Below, one piece after another: positions 1-7,020 of a DNA stretch of 64,000 nt. This DNA is from an uncultured Azospirillum sp. (GTDB lineage Bacteria > Pseudomonadota > Alphaproteobacteria > RF32 > CAG-239). The DNA is taken from positions 1 through 64,000 of the forward strand of contig UQCS01000004.1 in the NCBI GenBank assembly GCA_900539605.1. The letters are read 5' to 3'. Position numbers and translations under genes: made by a program. Positions within the stretch are counted from its first letter, which is position 1, and every line of letters begins with the position of its first letter. The notes under the pieces are model-generated. The model ran no database searches and had not been told where the DNA came from. It saw only the letters and a program-made list of their open reading frames with translations.

Positions 1-228
1 TATTTGTGTGACTTTTACTATATTGTATAAAGCTTCACACTGTCTTTTCATGTTATTGTTGGATAAAAAATCTGGTTCCCAATATTTTTGTAATATATTT
101 TTTATTTTCTTGAGAGCATCATAGTTGTCACAATTATCTTTAATATAAGATGATTCAGATAAACTAGGCGGTTTTGTTGCTTTTTTCCTTATAATCCCTC
201 TTATTTCAGGTTCTAAAAAAGAAAACAA
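1..228 (-). CDS. Possible 3'-truncated unknown protein at left edge
   Basis: One minus-strand frame is open from about position 254 to the window edge. From about position 150 down to 1 it reads like a real protein, rich in Lys, Asn, Tyr and Trp, with a run such as NCDNYDALKKIKNIL. The only visible start candidate is a TTG near 226-228, and the carboxyl end lies outside the window. I do not recognise the family. Its upper part overlaps, on the opposite strand, the upstream extension of the ankyrin gene, so at most one of the two readings is real between about 150 and 230. A recombination junction there would explain both. Confidence 0.3.
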   Translation of the reverse strand, partial: MFSFLEPEIRGIIRKKATKPPSLSESSYIKDNCDNYDALKKIKNILQKYWEPDFLSNNNMKRQCEALYNIVKVTQI

Positions 229-235
229 GTATGGT

Positions 236-946
236 TTGCCGACTCCAAATGGTGATTATAATAAAATTTTTCCATATATACTTATTTCTGCTGTCGGTTT
301 AGCTTTTATGGCAGGTTTGGTTAATAGTTGTATAATTTCTAGAATTAAAAATCAGGATGATGAGTTAAATTTAGCATTTTATGAAGCTGTTAAGGAGCGA
401 TTACCTGGTGATAGCTTAGACAATATAAAATCATTTTTAGATAAAGGAGTTGTTGTTAATCCTAAATGGAGTAATGCTGATGGTTATCCCCCATTTTTAG
501 TGGCAGTAAGTAATGAAGATATTAGTCTTGTAAACCTTTTGCTTGAATATGGGGCTGACGTTAATGCTGTATTTGTGTCTCCTTCTGGAAGTGAGTTAAA
601 TGCTCTTACACTTGCAATACATAGTGGTAATGTTGGTTTACTTAAAACACTAATCAAAGCAGGAGTGGATGTTAATTCATATTTAAAAATTAAGGATACA
701 AGTCTACCTGTGTTATGGATTGCTTTGCTGGAAGCTCCCAACCCTCAAATTGTAGTGGAATTATTGGAGTCTGGAGCTGATTATACTTTGAATCTTGGTA
801 GCTCAAATATTTTGAGTCGTGCTGCAGATATAATGGTTAGTGAGATGGATGTGCCAAAATACGTTGTTCATAATCTTTCAGAACTATTTATTTTTGTTAA
901 TGCCAAAAAGACAGAACGAGAAAATAATAACCTAATTGAGTTATAA
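236..946 (+). CDS. Membrane-anchored ankyrin-repeat protein, possibly 5'-truncated
   Basis: The protein has a hydrophobic segment at about residues 13-31, then at least three ankyrin-like repeats at about residues 60-185, recognisable from VNLLLEYGADVNA, LLKTLIKAGVDVN and VVELLESGADY. Ankyrin repeats bind proteins; the anchor suggests a membrane location. The start is doubtful. TTG at 236 has no good ribosome site, and the same frame is open back to 149. That extension holds a second hydrophobic stretch and the run NKYGLPTP, which resembles the end of DUF805 membrane domains. The gene may therefore be the 3' part of a longer DUF805-ankyrin gene cut by a rearrangement. The next gene begins 28 bases downstream, on the same AT-rich element. 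Confidence 0.6.
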   Translation: MPTPNGDYNKIFPYILISAVGLAFMAGLVNSCIISRIKNQDDELNLAFYEAVKERLPGDSLDNIKSFLDKGVVVNPKWSNADGYPPFLVAVSNEDISLVNLLLEYGADVNAVFVSPSGSELNALTLAIHSGNVGLLKTLIKAGVDVNSYLKIKDTSLPVLWIALLEAPNPQIVVELLESGADYTLNLGSSNILSRAADIMVSEMDVPKYVVHNLSELFIFVNAKKTERENNNLIEL

Positions 947-974
947 TGTTTAGATTATGAAAAGGACTAGTAAT

Positions 975-1565
975 ATGAAATATAGATATTTTTTACTCTT
1001 GTCACTAACACTGTTACTTAGCAGCTGTGAGAGTTTTAATGATTTTAGTGATAAAGTCAGTAGCATTAACAATAAAGTTCAACAAGCATTTAAAACACCA
1101 TGTGACAGATTAAGTGCTAAAAAGTTTTTAGAACAAGAATATGAAACAAACGATGTTTTTGCATATTACCGCAAGTTTAAATTAAAATATGATATCAAAT
1201 CGGCGTATGCTTGGGATAGAAAAAACGGTTATTCTTATTGTAAGGTAACTTTACGTTATTCAGATTGGACAGTTTCAAAAATGGTTAATTCTATTTTAGA
1301 CACAAAACTTTCACTCATAGAATTTGATGACGGAATCGATTTACAATATAAAGAAGATGCCCTAGGAAAGATTTATTTTAATCCTGAATATGCTGGCGGA
1401 AGCGGTTCTTATTTTGAAACATTTAATAAGCATTTACGAATACTTGATAAAGAACTGAAAAATCAAACTTGTGATTTAGCATATCAGTTTAAATTAGTCG
1501 GCGTAGATATAAAAGAAGTCAATGAAAAATATGGATATAAAAATAAATGCACAATTTATGAATAG
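975..1565 (+). CDS. Hypothetical lipoprotein
   Basis: A signal peptide with the lipobox LLSSC predicts a lipid-anchored envelope protein of about 196 residues. I chose ATG 975 over ATG 957 because AAAGGA lies at the right distance upstream of 975, and the signal peptide MKYRYFLLLSLTLLL starts there. The mature part is rich in Tyr, Lys and Asp and has several cysteines, but I recognise no family. It follows the ankyrin gene closely and may be cotranscribed with it; a hairpin terminator follows at 1650. Confidence 0.6.
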   Translation: MKYRYFLLLSLTLLLSSCESFNDFSDKVSSINNKVQQAFKTPCDRLSAKKFLEQEYETNDVFAYYRKFKLKYDIKSAYAWDRKNGYSYCKVTLRYSDWTVSKMVNSILDTKLSLIEFDDGIDLQYKEDALGKIYFNPEYAGGSGSYFETFNKHLRILDKELKNQTCDLAYQFKLVGVDIKEVNEKYGYKNKCTIYE

Positions 1566-1649
1566 CTTTGATTTTTTATCTACACGATAAGAAACTACAA
1601 TGTTTTACCAGTAATAAAAAAAACTGGGGCATTATCCGACTCTATTTAT

Positions 1650-1682
1650 AGCGCGTCTGAGAGATGACGCGCTTGTTTTAAT
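1650..1682 (+). terminator. Rho-independent terminator
   Basis: The arms AGCGCGTC (1650-1657) and GACGCGCT (1666-1673) pair perfectly around an 8-base loop, followed by a T-rich tract. It probably ends the ankyrin-lipoprotein transcript, and it lies in the leader region of the next gene. Confidence 0.7.
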
Positions 1683-1701
1683 TTTATTAAAGGGTAAAGC
1701 A

Positions 1702-1992
1702 ATGGCAAAAGTTTATGCAACAAAAGATCTCTATTATTATTCAAAAGCCATAAAAGTATTTTTGGTTGCCGATAAATATGAGGCAGATTTATGGTTTTAT
1801 AAAACAAAAGATATATATGCAGCAGATTCCCGTGATGAAATATGGTATTTTTCTGACGATGAATATAGTGCAACCGCAGTAATTTGTTGGGTTGATGACA
1901 AATATGATGCTGATGTTTGGGTGTATCAGGTTAGAGATAAATATGAAGCTCGGTGGAATAAAGGCAATAAATTTTTAGGTCGTATTGGTTAA
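1702..1992 (+). CDS. Tandem-repeat small protein, DUF6150/septoil-knot type
   Basis: This 96-residue protein is built from about six degenerate repeats of 12-16 residues with the pattern [V/I/L]-x-[V/F/W]-Y/F-x-x-[D]-x-Y-x-A-[D/T], for example DKYEADLWFY and DKYDADVWVYQ. From memory this matches DUF6150, a family modelled as a 7(1) 'septoil' knotted beta fold; its molecular role is unknown. Start: ATG 1702, preceded by AAAGGG. It stands alone between two hairpin terminators, in cargo position within the integrated element. Confidence 0.75.
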   Translation: MAKVYATKDLYYYSKAIKVFLVADKYEADLWFYKTKDIYAADSRDEIWYFSDDEYSATAVICWVDDKYDADVWVYQVRDKYEARWNKGNKFLGRIG

Positions 1993-2002
1993 ATTAATCA
2001 AC

Positions 2003-2033
2003 AAGGGCGAATCGTGAAAATCCGCCCTTTTTT
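2003..2033. terminator. Terminator between convergent genes
   Basis: The arms AAGGGCG and CGCCCTT flank a 13-base loop and are followed by a T-run. The hairpin ends the rightward repeat-protein gene and may also serve the leftward primase gene ending at 2049. Confidence 0.7.
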
Positions 2034-2048
2034 GTTTCTCCTGTCTTC

Positions 2049-4391
2049 TTAATAATTTTCCGCCAGTTCGTAAACTTCTGGGTTGACATAATAAGTGATT
2101 TTTGAACGCCCTATAGTTTCACCTGCTCTTGATTTAGATTCTGATAACCAACCTAAGGAAACAAGTTTTTTAGCGGCTTTTTCGGTCGGTGCTTTAAATC
2201 GCAAATATTTTACATTGCCATTATTATAAACCTCGCGTGATGTAAAGCTGTTTGGTTTATTGGCAATAATCCACCGAGCTAATGCTCTTGCCTCAATATT
2301 TTGAGTTGGGCTATAATACATATTATAAACCCTTTCGCACATTGGGGTTAAATATGTGTCGTATAGCTCAATAGCAGCTTTTATTGCCTCAAGACTTATC
2401 TCATATGGCTCTAAATAGTCATTACTAGCCCACCATAATAGTTCTAAAACTAAGGCAAGACGTAGAACATAACCTTGCCCTTTGCCAAGAAAATGTTTTA
2501 AAATGCTTTCTTCTTGTTGAGATTTCTCGTCGTGGTTAATATACCAAGTGTTAAAAATTTCTTGAGCTTCTTCGGATAAAGGTAAACATTTCTTTTGTTC
2601 TTCAGCATTTTCCTTATAGGGATTTAGTAAACTATTTAGATTTTGAAATGCTTTTAAGGCTGTGCTTGGCAAAGCCTCATTTTTGGGGATAGAAGCCTGT
2701 ACAGGCTCCGGATAGACCCAAAGAAAGCGGGCGAGGAAGCCGTCTCCCCTGTCGGAAAGTACCGTTTCTATAAGCCTTTGAGGCTGTATAGTTCCAAAAG
2801 TGGACATAAGCAAATTTTTGATTTCTACACGTTCACCCTCAAATTTTACTCGACTTGTTGTGTATTTGCCTCCGTTAAATGCCTCCAGCCAAAAACTTTT
2901 TTCTGCTTGTCCACTACTGTAACGATTCATACCGCAGAAAAATCCTGCAAGTTCGTCACGAAAAACTATACCGCCTAAAAGATTATTTTGCATTTCTTGG
3001 ATAACCGCCTCCTGAGTGGTATCTCCATATACAAAATGGTATGTACAAGGTTTAGGTGGAATAATAGCGTCATTTGGAAATTGAGGTGCGTTGTCAGGAT
3101 TTTCTTTGACTTTATCCTCCCACTCCTTTTTCTTTTGTTTTGCCTTTTCTTTGTGAGTTCTCCACTCAAACATTTTTAAGTCATAAAGTTTTTTACGCTC
3201 ATCTTCTATTTTATTAAGGATTTCCCTAACAGGTTTAACTGCGGGACTTTTATGGGAGCTTGGCTCTCCGACAGTTCCAATCCAAAGAGAACAGGGCTCA
3301 ATCCAATTTTTCCAAGGTGAAATTGAACGAGATAAGCCGATAACGCCTGCTGCACTTGCCAAGAGTGAAAATGCAACATAATCAACAGGCGCATTTGTAT
3401 TCTCGGCTGTCTGAATTACCCAAGGCTCAAGATTTTTGAAATATTGAGTATTTAATTTTGGAGCTGGCAATAGATCCTTTGTTTTGAGGACGTCCATATC
3501 AGGCTCTGATACAGGGTTATTTTTATTGTCTTGCTCTTCATATTTCAGGGCATTTTTCAATGTTTGCATTACTTCTTTTTCAGGCAAGCCACAATCTAGC
3601 CCTGCTTGAATTATATCATCCTGAAAATCTGTTAAGGATAAAAATTGCTTTTCAGCAATGCTTTTTATTTTGCCAGCATTGCGAATAAGGGTGTCGTTGC
3701 GCTCTCCTTCTGGTGCGCTTGAAATCTCTTCAAGTAGCGCCTCAATGGCTGAATTGTCATTTTCTGCATTGAGTATTACATCAAGCAACCATTGCGGCGC
3801 ATTAGGAAAATCTTGATTGGAAGTGAAATTCTCCCAAATGTAACGATGACCGTTTTCATGCAATGATGGCGGCGCAACGACATAACCACCATTAGCCCGT
3901 ATATCAATATGATTAGCAATTTTGCTCACACTCGACTTAATGTCTGTATTTACAGGCATTTTGAAATACAAATGCTTTCCCTTGCCTGTAATAACGGTTG
4001 GCGCAATAAGTTTACAATGTTGTTGTTCTAACAAGCTGAGCGATTTAAAGCCTTGCTCGCCGTCAACATCAATAACCAATAAGCCGTTGATATGCCCTGT
4101 CGGAATGCCTATGTTGCAATCGGGGAATTTTTTATTCCATTCTTGCAACTGTGCCATATCCATTGAGGCAGACTTAAAACCATTAGCGCACAATGGCTTT
4201 TTATCTTGCCTTTTTACTGGAAAGACTTTAAGGTTGTGTTGAACGTAAAATGTAGCAATATCCAAGAAGTTGCGACCTTCTAAAATTTTGTTCACATTTT
4301 GAGAAGATATTGCCGTATCTTCTCGTTTGGGGAGTGGAGAGGCTTGCGCCTCTCTCTCCATTTTTTCTATTAAAAGATTATTCATCTTCAT
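2049..4391 (-). CDS. PrimPol/DUF3987 replication protein of mobile element
   Basis: The 780-residue protein has two modules. Residues about 45-205 are a bifunctional primase/polymerase domain of the archaeo-eukaryotic type: DVDG carries D108 and D110, GKHLYFK carries H140, and HIDIRANGGY carries D163. Residues about 310-650 match DUF3987, an ATPase-like module of phage and plasmid replication proteins, with a Walker A-like GEPSSHKSP and a Walker B-like GGIVFRDEL. The C-terminus looks like a winged helix. The likely job is initiating replication of the excised element. The start is ATG 4391, after GGAG. It lies 12 bases downstream of the small DNA-binding-like gene and probably forms an operon with it. 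Confidence 0.85.
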   Translation of the reverse strand: MKMNNLLIEKMEREAQASPLPKREDTAISSQNVNKILEGRNFLDIATFYVQHNLKVFPVKRQDKKPLCANGFKSASMDMAQLQEWNKKFPDCNIGIPTGHINGLLVIDVDGEQGFKSLSLLEQQHCKLIAPTVITGKGKHLYFKMPVNTDIKSSVSKIANHIDIRANGGYVVAPPSLHENGHRYIWENFTSNQDFPNAPQWLLDVILNAENDNSAIEALLEEISSAPEGERNDTLIRNAGKIKSIAEKQFLSLTDFQDDIIQAGLDCGLPEKEVMQTLKNALKYEEQDNKNNPVSEPDMDVLKTKDLLPAPKLNTQYFKNLEPWVIQTAENTNAPVDYVAFSLLASAAGVIGLSRSISPWKNWIEPCSLWIGTVGEPSSHKSPAVKPVREILNKIEDERKKLYDLKMFEWRTHKEKAKQKKKEWEDKVKENPDNAPQFPNDAIIPPKPCTYHFVYGDTTQEAVIQEMQNNLLGGIVFRDELAGFFCGMNRYSSGQAEKSFWLEAFNGGKYTTSRVKFEGERVEIKNLLMSTFGTIQPQRLIETVLSDRGDGFLARFLWVYPEPVQASIPKNEALPSTALKAFQNLNSLLNPYKENAEEQKKCLPLSEEAQEIFNTWYINHDEKSQQEESILKHFLGKGQGYVLRLALVLELLWWASNDYLEPYEISLEAIKAAIELYDTYLTPMCERVYNMYYSPTQNIEARALARWIIANKPNSFTSREVYNNGNVKYLRFKAPTEKAAKKLVSLGWLSESKSRAGETIGRSKITYYVNPEVYELAENY

Positions 4392-4403
4392 TTGTTTTCT
4401 CCA

Positions 4404-4778
4404 TTAATTAATATCATATTCTTCTTGCTCATCATAATTTTCCTTTTCTAAAAGAGGTCGTTTGCAAAACATCTCTTCCATAAAATCAACAACATTTTGA
4501 GTTGGGTAGCAGGCTAATTTTCTAGGTCCGATATTTTTCTTTCCAGGAATACCTATTAATTGATGATCCCAATTTCTCAGAGTATTTTTATTAAAAAGAG
4601 GACATATTCTGCAAAGTCTTCCTCGTGAAATCCAAGGACCTTGACAAAGAATTTTTTCTTTGATATATTCAAACCATTCTTGAGGTATCGGTTGAGCCAA
4701 AAGCTTTCTCTTATCCGATGTTTTATTGGAAACAGTTTTTTTAGTAGCTTTTTGCGCAGAATTTTGATTTTTCATCAT
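4404..4778 (-). CDS. Small basic DNA-binding-like protein, possible regulator/excisionase
   Basis: The 124-residue protein has a Lys/Thr-rich disordered N-terminus, a central cysteine-containing segment (residues about 45-85) and an acidic tail. The stretch NKNTLRNWDHQL looks like a recognition helix, and the position between integrase and primase is where small elements usually keep an AlpA-like regulator or excisionase. I cannot assign a family, so the role is inferred from size and context. A GGAG lies upstream of ATG 4778. Confidence 0.6.
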   Translation of the reverse strand: MMKNQNSAQKATKKTVSNKTSDKRKLLAQPIPQEWFEYIKEKILCQGPWISRGRLCRICPLFNKNTLRNWDHQLIGIPGKKNIGPRKLACYPTQNVVDFMEEMFCKRPLLEKENYDEQEEYDIN

Positions 4779-4803
4779 ATTTTTTTCTCCATATAGGGGT
4801 TAT

Positions 4804-4825
4804 GAAAAACCACCATTGGTTTTTC
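4804..4825. promoter_or_regulatory. Perfect inverted repeat, candidate operator
   Basis: The 9-base arms GAAAAACCA and TGGTTTTTC pair perfectly around a 4-base loop in the leader of the 4404-4778 gene. No T-run follows on the minus strand, so it is more likely a protein-binding site or RNA hairpin than a terminator. TTAACG repeats lie next to it (4833-4846). Confidence 0.4.
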
Positions 4826-4935
4826 TGCGCATTAACGATTAACGTTGCTATTTCACCTTTTTTTGATTCAAATATTTTTTGCAAATTGAGCAATTTTTAA
4901 TAATCTACATAATAATTTTGTAAAACTTCTCTTTT

Positions 4936-6066
4936 TCACTCGTCCAATCTGCTGACTGTTTGTCGCAAAGTATCATTTGCTAAGTGCGAATAACGTTGTG
5001 TCATTGCAATATCTGAATGTCCGAGTAATTCTTTGACTTCATAAAGGGAAACTCTTTTTTGAACTAAACGACTGGCGAAAGTATGGCGTAAAGAATGGAA
5101 AACAACCTTTTGTCTGCGGTCTGTAATACCATTATTTAAGCCTAATGCTTTTACAGCTCGTTCAAAAGTACGTGAAACGTGTTCAATTTTATTTCCGTTT
5201 TTACTTTGAAAAATGAATTGATTACCCTCTTGTCGTTGAAGATTGGAAAATTCTTCAAATACACGATTTGTCATATAGGCATAGCGATTCTTACCGTTTT
5301 TGGTATCACGCAAAAACAGCATTTTTTCTTCTAGGCTTATGTCCGCCCACGTTAACTTAAAAATTTCTCCTGCTCGCAATCCACAATCAGCTGAGATTAG
5401 AGCCATTAAATAAATATTGTAACTATGTTTTTTTATTTCTGCCAATAAATCGTTTAATTCTGTATCCGTTAAAAAACGCATACGACGATTATCATCTTTT
5501 TTGAGCATACAGTATTTAGTTGCGGGATTTTCTCCTGCAAATAGTTCGTTTTTAATTGCAAAGTTAAAAACTTGGCGTGTCAAAGCGATTGCATAATTCT
5601 TTGAACGTGTAGATAATCCTTTTTTCTCCATAGGTTGCAAAACCCTAATGAGGCTAATGCGGCTAATGAGGTTTAGCTTAACACCGCCCAAAACAGGCTT
5701 TAACCACTTTTTATATAAATGGACTTCCCTATCATAGGTGGATTTTTTATCTTTATTTTGAATATGGGGCTGATAATATTCTTCAAAAAGCTCTGAGAAC
5801 GTCATATTTGCCGCCTCATTAGCTATTTTTTCTTGCTCGCGTTGTGCGTTCTTGTCTCTTAAAGACAATGCTCTACCATTCTTTATATCTTGCTTTAATT
5901 CCCTCAATATATCAAAGGCATTCTCTGCGGTAAAGCCATCAGATTTATATCCTATGCCCTCTTCATATTGTTTACCGTTTCTGGTATAACGAATGGCAAA
6001 GTAAATATCTTTTTTGCCACCGTGAGTACAATTTTTAACACGTACCCCAGGAAAACTTTTTACCAT
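4936..6066 (-). CDS. int: Tyrosine recombinase (integrase)
   Basis: This 376-residue phage-type integrase has an N-terminal arm-binding region (residues about 1-60), a SAM-like core-binding domain (about 88-190) and a catalytic domain (about 195-370). The full active site is visible: R231 in LRAGE, K257, H324 and R327 in HSLRHTF, H350 in LLGHSD and nucleophile Y359 in TQRYSH. It should integrate and excise the element. It is the last gene before the tRNA-Trp junction at 6240 and is transcribed away from it, so the tRNA promoter points into it. No residue is missing and the enzyme looks functional. Confidence 0.95.
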   Translation of the reverse strand: MVKSFPGVRVKNCTHGGKKDIYFAIRYTRNGKQYEEGIGYKSDGFTAENAFDILRELKQDIKNGRALSLRDKNAQREQEKIANEAANMTFSELFEEYYQPHIQNKDKKSTYDREVHLYKKWLKPVLGGVKLNLISRISLIRVLQPMEKKGLSTRSKNYAIALTRQVFNFAIKNELFAGENPATKYCMLKKDDNRRMRFLTDTELNDLLAEIKKHSYNIYLMALISADCGLRAGEIFKLTWADISLEEKMLFLRDTKNGKNRYAYMTNRVFEEFSNLQRQEGNQFIFQSKNGNKIEHVSRTFERAVKALGLNNGITDRRQKVVFHSLRHTFASRLVQKRVSLYEVKELLGHSDIAMTQRYSHLANDTLRQTVSRLDE

Positions 6067-6140
6067 TTTTCAAAACTCCATTTTTTTATTTTTTCGACCT
6101 GATTATGACCTAAAGAAACGAAAAAAACGAGTGCACCTAG

Positions 6141-6235
6141 GTACGCCTAAGTACGCCAAGCAAAATTTTTTTTTGCTTAAACGTATTGAAAAATCAATAA
6201 AAATGTAGGAAATTTAAATACTTGGAAAAATCAAT
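6141..6235. repeat. Direct repeats beside the attachment site (candidate arm sites)
   Basis: Two pairs of short direct repeats lie between the integrase start and the tRNA junction: GTACGCCTAA/GTACGCCAAG at 6141-6160, and TTGAAAAATCAAT/TTGGAAAAATCAAT at 6186-6198 and 6222-6235. Paired repeats in this place are typical of integrase arm-binding sites, but binding is inferred from position only. Confidence 0.45.
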
Positions 6236-6239
6236 TTGG

Positions 6240-6280
6240 GGTTTTGGAGACCGATGCTCTACCAACTGAGCTATACCCCT
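6240..6280 (-). tRNA. tRNA-Trp (CCA), 5' half only
   Basis: On the minus strand the sequence from 6280 gives acceptor AGGGGTA, a D-stem GCTC/GAGC, anticodon stem TCGGT and loop CTCCAAA with anticodon CCA, then ACC. Homology stops there: the 3' anticodon stem should continue GA, but the sequence is CC followed by AT-rich element DNA. No T-arm or 3' acceptor strand follows. The gene is split exactly where tyrosine integrases of one class recombine, the anticodon stem-loop. Confidence 0.85.
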
Positions 6281-6310
6281 ATTTTGCGGCAATTTGCCGA
6301 TACGTCTTTC

Positions 6311-6339
6311 TACATACACAACAATTTAAAATAAATCAA
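6311..6339 (-). promoter_or_regulatory. Promoter of the split tRNA-Trp
   Basis: On the minus strand TTGATT (6334-6339) and TATGTA (6311-6316) are separated by 17 bases, about 30 bases before the tRNA 5' end. With the tRNA truncated, transcription from here runs into the element toward the integrase gene. Confidence 0.5.
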
Positions 6340-6463
6340 GCACTTTTTACGTTGCCTTTACAAAAAACGCTTTTGCTGTCATTTTTTACTCACCTTATCT
6401 TCACGCCCCTTTGCTTAAGCCTTTTTCAATACAAAAGCCAAGTATTCCCGCAATAATTTCCGC

Positions 6464-6491
6464 TTGCAATTTCCGCCGGGTTCTTTAATAT
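6464..6491 (+). promoter_or_regulatory. Promoter of candidate sRNA 1
   Basis: TTGCAA (6464-6469), a 16-base spacer and TAATAT (6486-6491). The flanks CTTGCAATTT and TTTAATAT are identical to the promoter at 20490-20517, although the rest of the spacer differs. Confidence 0.65.
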
Positions 6492-6497
6492 CAGTCC

Positions 6498-6666
6498 TGC
6501 ATCCGAAAATCGGATGCGGAGTATCGTAGCTCCTTTAGAACAACAAGCAACTCCTTCAAGGGGAGCTGTCGACATAAGTGTATTTGACATACAACGAATA
6601 AGACAGACTGCGTTCTAACAGTTACGAACTCCCCGCCTTGATCTTTTCAGGGCGGTTTTGTTTTCA
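6498..6666 (+). ncRNA. Candidate small RNA 1 (paralogue of 20523-20683)
   Basis: About 170 bases with no plausible reading frame. From the predicted start the order is: hairpin GCATCCG/CGGATGC, hairpin GGAG/CTCC, an unpaired linker, a long outer stem GGGGAG (6560-6565)/CTCCCC (6629-6634) enclosing GAATAAGACAG and an ACTG/CAGT hairpin, then terminator CCGCCTTGA/TCAGGGCGG with T-run. The same order and several of the same sequences recur at 20523-20683. It lies between the tRNA-Trp remnant and an HTH gene. It could instead be an attenuated leader of that gene, but the second copy has no downstream gene, which favours a free RNA. Confidence 0.6.
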
Positions 6667-6699
6667 ACTAATTCAACAAAACCAAGGGAGTTTTTAACA

Positions 6700-6969
6700 A
6701 TGAAATCTCAATTGTATCTCAAGCGCAAACTCGGGCAAAAACTGTCCGAATATCGCCACAATCATCACCTGCGGCTGGAACACGTTACCAAACGCACCGG
6801 CATTCCGTGGCAACGGATCGACCGGCTGGAACTGGGCGAAGAAACCGGGTGGCCGGTCTACAAACGGTTGTTGGAGTTTTACAACCTGGAAGCGATAGTC
6901 GAACTGACGGAGGAAATTCCGTTGCAAATTGCGGCCGGCCGACCGAAAAATCGCAATTCCGTTCATTGA
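6700..6969 (+). CDS. XRE-type helix-turn-helix protein
   Basis: The 89-residue protein starts at ATG 6700, chosen because GGGAG lies 9 bases upstream. Residues about 8-65 form a Cro/C1-type HTH: QKLSEYRHNHHLRLEHVTKR, then TGIPWQRIDRLELGEE as recognition helix and wing. It is probably a small DNA-binding regulator with unknown targets. It follows candidate sRNA 1, whose terminator U-run can alternatively pair in GGTTTTGTT/AACAAAACC (6655-6684), so read-through may be modulated. GC content matches the chromosome rather than the element. Confidence 0.75.
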   Translation: MKSQLYLKRKLGQKLSEYRHNHHLRLEHVTKRTGIPWQRIDRLELGEETGWPVYKRLLEFYNLEAIVELTEEIPLQIAAGRPKNRNSVH

Positions 6970-6976
6970 CAAATTT

Positions 6977-7005
6977 AAAGCGCCGTCATCCGCGGCGCTT
7001 TCCCG
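6977..7005. terminator. Bidirectional terminator
   Basis: AAAGCGCCG and CGGCGCTTT pair around a short loop between the convergent HTH gene and lptG. Confidence 0.7.
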
Positions 7006-7020
7006 TTCTTTTGCACCCCC

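Noticed and set aside
6498..6666. 6S RNA, tmRNA, SRP RNA or tracrRNA as identity of the paired RNAs
   Set aside because: No 6S central bubble with closing ends, no tmRNA tag or tRNA-like ends, no SRP GGAAG core context, and no CRISPR repeats or cas genes nearby.
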